23,949 nt of DNA from Halieaceae bacterium UBA6060 (GTDB lineage Bacteria; Pseudomonadota; Gammaproteobacteria; Pseudomonadales; Halieaceae), in the NCBI GenBank assembly GCA_002428935.1, contig DIYG01000124.1:1-23949 (forward strand). Direction: 5' to 3'. The position numbers and the translations under genes are program-made. Shown here one piece after another: positions 20,339 through 23,949 of this stretch (position 1 is its first letter; each line of letters opens with the position of its first letter). The notes beneath the pieces are model-generated. The model did no database searches, was not told where the DNA came from, and was given only the letters and a program-made list of their open reading frames with translations.

Positions 20339-22230
20339 GCTGCTTCCCCCGCCGTCACGTCCCGACCGATGGCGAGTCGGTCAACACGACGCCCCCCGTA
20401 AATGAGATTCACCAGAGCCCGCGTGCCCATGATCGCGGTGAACATGGAAGTCACGATGCCCACCGAGAGCGTCACCGCAAAGCCCTTCACGGGGCCCGTT
20501 CCCACAGCGTAAAGAATCAGGGCGACGATCAAGGTGGTGATGTTAGCGTCCAGAATCGTAGCCACCGCGCGCTCAAACCCCGAGTGAATGGCCATCTGGG
20601 GCGACAAACCATTGCGTAGCTCTTCTCGGATCCGCGAGAAAATCAGCACGTTGGCGTCCACGGCCATACCCACCGTCAGCACGATACCGGCGATCCCCGG
20701 CAACGTTAGGGTTGCGCCAATAAGCGACATAAAGGACACCAGCAGAACCAGATTAGCCGTCAGGGCAATCACCGCGCACAGGCCAAACACCCGGTAGTAG
20801 AGCACCATAAACAAAACCACCAGGGCCAGACCATACTGCACGGACTTCACTCCCAGACGGATGTTCTCCGCCCCCAGGGATGGCCCGACGGTGCGTTCTT
20901 CCACGAAGGTAATCGGAGCCGCCAGGGCACCGGCGCGGAGCATGAGAGCCAACTCCGATGCTTCCAGGGGCGAGTCGAGACCCGTGATCTGGAACTGCGC
21001 ACCCAGGGCGCTCTGAATCGTGGGGGCTGTCAGCAGCTTTTTCTCATCGTAGGGGACTTTAACAATGACTTCTTCACCCGCCTCGTTGGTCTCATAGCGG
21101 GTGCGGTTTTTACGCTCAATAAACAACACGCCCATGCGGCGTTTAATGTTCTTCTGCGTTACGCGGTACATCAATGAACCGCCCTCGCTGTCTAGACTGA
21201 TCTGCACATTGGGCTGACCGTTCTGGTCGAAGCTCGCCTGGGCATTGGATACACGCTCGCCGGTGATAATGACGTCCCGCTCAAGAAATTCCGTAATACC
21301 CGCTCGATCGGGGCTGCGGTACTCGAAGCGTTGTCGCTCCGACGCCGGTGCATCGGGAGCCGCGACAAGTCGGAATTCCAGATTCGCCACCTTGCCCAGG
21401 ATACGCTTCGCTTCCGCCGTATCCTGTATACCGGGCAATTCCACAACTATTCGGTTGCGCCCCTGACGCTGCACTAAAGGCTCGGAAACGCCCAGTTCAT
21501 TGACGCGGTTTCGTAACGTGGTGAGGTTCTGGCTGACGGAGTAGTCGATAATCTCATCCACGGTGGTGTCGGTCATGCTGGCCCGAATGGTCCACTGATC
21601 TTCGGCATCAACACGATCCAGCAGAAGCTCGGGGAAGGCCTCAGAGATCTGCGCCCGGGCCTGCTCGCGCAGGTCTTTGCTGCGAAAACGACCGACAACC
21701 GTGCGCTCGCCGTCCATACCTACAAAACCACGAATACGCTCCTCACGCATGGCTCGCTTGGTGGCATTGAGGTAATACTCCATGCGCCGGGCCACGGCGG
21801 CATCCACATCGACTTCGAGCTTGAAATGCACGCCACCGGAAAGATCCAGCCCCAGTTTCATAGGTTGACCGCCCAACTGCGTCAGCCAATCAGGGGTGGT
21901 TTCCGCAAGATTCAGGGCGATGATAAATCCGTCCCCCAGGGCGCGAGACACCACCGCCTGGGCACGCAACTGAGCGTCTTGCTCGCGCAGACGAATCAGC
22001 GCATTGCGGTTGTCTTCGGCAATAGTCTGTCCGAAATACTCGATAGACGCTTCGTCCAGAGCGTTGGTGGCTCGAGCGAGCACGGCCTCGTCAATAGTGG
22101 TACCGGAGCTTTCACCGGTGATTTGCAGGGCCGGGTCCGGGGCGTAGAGGTTCGGCGACGCATATAGAGCGCCGCCGAGGACCACGATGAGGACCAGCAG
22201 GTATTTCCAGAGGGGATATCGATTGAGCAT
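20335..22230 (-). CDS. secD: Protein translocase subunit SecD
   Basis: SecD is the larger half of the SecDF motor. The 631-residue product begins MLNRYPLWKYLLVL with the first helix, has GLDLSGGVHFKLEVD (the D1 motif), a large periplasmic region with P1 and head subdomains, and five C-terminal helices. These include GIAGIVLTVGMAVDANVLIFSRIREELRNG, which carries the conserved Asp. I chose the ATG at 22230 because it gives the family N-terminus seen in E. coli; a GTG at 22263 would add 11 residues. yajC, which normally precedes secD, is not present; purL is upstream. Transcription probably starts from the promoter at 22296-22323. Confidence 0.96.
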   Translation of the reverse strand: MLNRYPLWKYLLVLIVVLGGALYASPNLYAPDPALQITGESSGTTIDEAVLARATNALDEASIEYFGQTIAEDNRNALIRLREQDAQLRAQAVVSRALGDGFIIALNLAETTPDWLTQLGGQPMKLGLDLSGGVHFKLEVDVDAAVARRMEYYLNATKRAMREERIRGFVGMDGERTVVGRFRSKDLREQARAQISEAFPELLLDRVDAEDQWTIRASMTDTTVDEIIDYSVSQNLTTLRNRVNELGVSEPLVQRQGRNRIVVELPGIQDTAEAKRILGKVANLEFRLVAAPDAPASERQRFEYRSPDRAGITEFLERDVIITGERVSNAQASFDQNGQPNVQISLDSEGGSLMYRVTQKNIKRRMGVLFIERKNRTRYETNEAGEEVIVKVPYDEKKLLTAPTIQSALGAQFQITGLDSPLEASELALMLRAGALAAPITFVEERTVGPSLGAENIRLGVKSVQYGLALVVLFMVLYYRVFGLCAVIALTANLVLLVSFMSLIGATLTLPGIAGIVLTVGMAVDANVLIFSRIREELRNGLSPQMAIHSGFERAVATILDANITTLIVALILYAVGTGPVKGFAVTLSVGIVTSMFTAIMGTRALVNLIYGGRRVDRLAIGRDVTAGEAA

Positions 22231-22266
22231 GCCTGGATCTGTATCAGAAGCGTTGGGGTGCACCGC

Positions 22267-22293
22267 AAAAAGCAGCCACCTCGGAGCGGTGGC
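22267..22293 (-). terminator. Likely purL terminator, overlapping the secDF transcript start
   Basis: On the minus strand GCCACC (22293-22288), a seven-base loop and GGTGGC (22280-22275) are followed by TGC and five T (22271-22267). It fits an intrinsic terminator for purL, 37 bases past its stop. The predicted secDF transcription start falls inside the left arm, so a transcript begun there would not form the full stem, while one coming from purL would. Confidence 0.6.
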
Positions 22294-22295
22294 GC

Positions 22296-22323
22296 ATTAT
22301 AGTCTCTGACCGATTTCACTCAA
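22296..22323 (-). promoter_or_regulatory. secDF promoter
   Basis: On the minus strand TTGAGT (22323-22318) and a perfect TATAAT (22301-22296) are separated by 16 bases. The start point would be near 22289, giving a leader of about 60 bases before the secD ATG. The -35 begins only six bases after the purL stop codon. Confidence 0.78.
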
Positions 22324-22329
22324 GGCGGT

Positions 22330-23949
22330 TCAGGCCACGAAACGACGGGCGTTTCGAAACAGACGCAACCATGGCGCGTCGTCGCCCCCGGGCGGTGCCC
22401 AGGACAACTGACGGCGACGGATAACCCGTTCCGGGTGGGGCATCATGATGGTGACACGGCCATCGCGAGAACAGACAGCGGTGATACCCGCCGGCGAGCC
22501 GTTGGGGTTGGCCGGATAACGCTGCGCCACCAAACCATCGTTTTCGATGTAGCGAAGCCCTACCAAACCTTCGGTCTCGCAACGCTCTTGGGCCGAGGTG
22601 TCGGCAAACACCGCTCGCCCTTCCCCATGAGCCACGGCGATGGGCAGCCGTGAACCGTCCATCTCCTGGAAGAACATGGACGGCGAGGACTGCACTTCTA
22701 CCAGGGACAAACGGGCTTCAAACTGCTCCGAGCGATTGCGTTGAAACCATGGCCAGGGATCACTCCCCGGAATCAACTCTCGCAGCACTGAAAGCATCTG
22801 ACAGCCGTTACACACTCCCAGAGCGAAGCTGTCAGATCGTTGAAAGAATGTCTCAAATTGGTCGCGAAGACTGGTATTGAACAGGATGGATTTGGCCCAG
22901 CCCTCCCCCGCGCCCAGTACGTCTCCAAAAGAAAAACCACCGCAGGCCACAAGGCCCTTCATGGAAGTTAAAGAAACCCGACCGTCCATCAGATCACTCA
23001 TGGTGACGTCTATGGCTGCGAATCCCGCACGATCGAAGGCCGCCGCCATCTCCACCTGACCATTTACACCCTGCTCTCGCAGGATCGCTATGGGCGGGCG
23101 GGCGCCGCGGGCAACGAAAGGGGCGGCGACATCCTCATCCGTATCGAAGCTGGGGGCCATGGACAAGCCCGGATCGTCGTGGCGAATGCGCTCTTGCTCT
23201 TCATCGGCACAATCGGGGTTATCCCGCAACCTGGCGATGGCGTGACTGGTGCTTCCCCATTGGGCTTCAAGGTCGCCGCGACTGCCCTCGTAGAGTGTGT
23301 TCTCGCCACAGCCAATCACCACTGCCTCGTCAATCGTGGCCCGTCCTAAACGACGGAGGCAGGAGTCCAGACCAAGGGTTTCGGCTTTCTCCGCCCAGGC
23401 TTCGAAGGCATCGGCACGCAGCTGCAGGACCGCTCCCGCTTCTTCACTGAACAGGGTAGCCAGAGGACGGTCACAGGCATCTCCCAGGTCGATCTGCAAT
23501 CCACAGCGGGCGGCGAAGGCCATTTCCAAAAGGGTTATCACCAGGCCGCCATCAGAGCGGTCGTGATAGGCCAGCACATCGCCCCGCGCCTTGCCCCATA
23601 CCAGGAGTTCAACGAAGGCGCCGAGATCTTCAGGGCGGTGTATATCCGCCGGGGTATCCCCCAGTTCGCCATACACCTGCGCCAAAGCCGAGGCACCCAG
23701 TCGATCTGCACCCCGCCCCAAATCGATCAACACTAAATCGTGGGGCTCCGCGGGCTGCACCTGAGGGGTGAGTGTTTCCGCCACATCCCCAACCGGCGCA
23801 AAGGCTGACACAATCAATGATAGGGGCGCAGTCATGACCCGCTCGGTACCATCCTGCTGCCATCGCGTTTGCATGGACATGGAATCCTTACCCACAGGTA
23901 TGGCGATACCCAGGGCCGGGCAGAATTCTTCACCCACCGCGCGAACCGT
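22330..23949 (-). CDS. purL: Phosphoribosylformylglycinamidine synthase, C-terminal part (5' end outside window)
   Basis: PurL (large form) converts FGAR, glutamine and ATP to FGAM in purine synthesis. The visible 539 codons are the last part of a protein of about 1,290 residues. They begin inside the second synthetase half (AVGEEFCPALGIAIPVGKDSMSM), continue through a DRSDGGLVITLLEMAFA segment, and end in a class I glutamine amidotransferase domain. That domain carries FSFGDVLGAGEGWAKSI, the nucleophile GVCNGCQML, and the His-Glu pair in MMPHPERVIRRRQLSW. No frameshift is seen. The frame is open to the window edge and the true start is well outside. It is followed by a hairpin terminator and the secDF promoter. 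Confidence 0.97.
   Translation of the reverse strand, partial: TVRAVGEEFCPALGIAIPVGKDSMSMQTRWQQDGTERVMTAPLSLIVSAFAPVGDVAETLTPQVQPAEPHDLVLIDLGRGADRLGASALAQVYGELGDTPADIHRPEDLGAFVELLVWGKARGDVLAYHDRSDGGLVITLLEMAFAARCGLQIDLGDACDRPLATLFSEEAGAVLQLRADAFEAWAEKAETLGLDSCLRRLGRATIDEAVVIGCGENTLYEGSRGDLEAQWGSTSHAIARLRDNPDCADEEQERIRHDDPGLSMAPSFDTDEDVAAPFVARGARPPIAILREQGVNGQVEMAAAFDRAGFAAIDVTMSDLMDGRVSLTSMKGLVACGGFSFGDVLGAGEGWAKSILFNTSLRDQFETFFQRSDSFALGVCNGCQMLSVLRELIPGSDPWPWFQRNRSEQFEARLSLVEVQSSPSMFFQEMDGSRLPIAVAHGEGRAVFADTSAQERCETEGLVGLRYIENDGLVAQRYPANPNGSPAGITAVCSRDGRVTIMMPHPERVIRRRQLSWAPPGGDDAPWLRLFRNARRFVA

Noticed and set aside
1..23949. tRNA, rRNA, CRISPR array, insertion sequence or prophage
   Set aside because: No cloverleaf, spaced direct repeats, transposase, integrase or phage structural gene was seen on either strand.

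Overview
The window is a stretch of gammaproteobacterial chromosome, most plausibly from a marine Halieaceae-like (OM60/NOR5) or related Cellvibrionales bacterium. That placement is an inference from protein character and gene order, not from a database search. Nearly everything lies on the minus strand. The right two thirds is a core block in the order known from Pseudomonas and relatives: secD-secF, suhB, trmJ, iscS, ndk, rlmN, pilW/pilF, ispG, hisS, yfgM, bamB, der. The end of purL precedes it at the right edge. suhB is the only well supported plus-strand gene.

Region 1-910 holds the most unusual content: two gene cassettes of a mobile or chromosomal integron. A complete attC recombination site lies at 380-467, the start of another at 1-20, and a shorter attC-like element at 850-910. 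Each cassette encodes a small membrane protein of unknown function. No integron integrase occurs anywhere in the window, so within view this is a CALIN-type array (attC sites without an integrase).

Region 1115-4031 carries three separate metabolic genes: an NTF2/SnoaL-fold protein, a PaaI-type hotdog thioesterase and a Pseudomonas-type isocitrate lyase (glyoxylate shunt). Two of them have clear intrinsic terminators with almost the same hairpin.

Region 4201-7771 is a five-gene, self-contained operon read leftwards: a 64-residue membrane protein, a secreted protein made of repeated GSG motifs (DUF2807 type), a short GntR/YtrA-family repressor, an ABC ATPase and an ABC-2 permease. A 22-bp near-perfect palindrome overlaps the -10 element of its promoter and is the natural operator for the repressor. 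This looks like an autoregulated envelope-associated transport or stress system of unknown substrate.

Region 7848-18513 is one tightly packed run of housekeeping genes, many joined by 1-4 base overlaps: tRNA and rRNA modification (trmJ, rlmN), sulfur mobilisation (iscS), nucleotide balance (ndk), pilus assembly (pilW), isoprenoid synthesis (ispG), tRNA charging (hisS), outer-membrane assembly (yfgM, bamB) and ribosome assembly (der), with a group III truncated hemoglobin at the end. Compared with the classical order, cysE, iscR, iscU, iscA, hscBA, fdx and iscX are missing around iscS, and rodZ is missing between pilW and ispG. The remaining IscS also lacks the C-terminal tail that binds IscU in E. 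coli. No tRNA, rRNA, CRISPR or insertion sequence was found.
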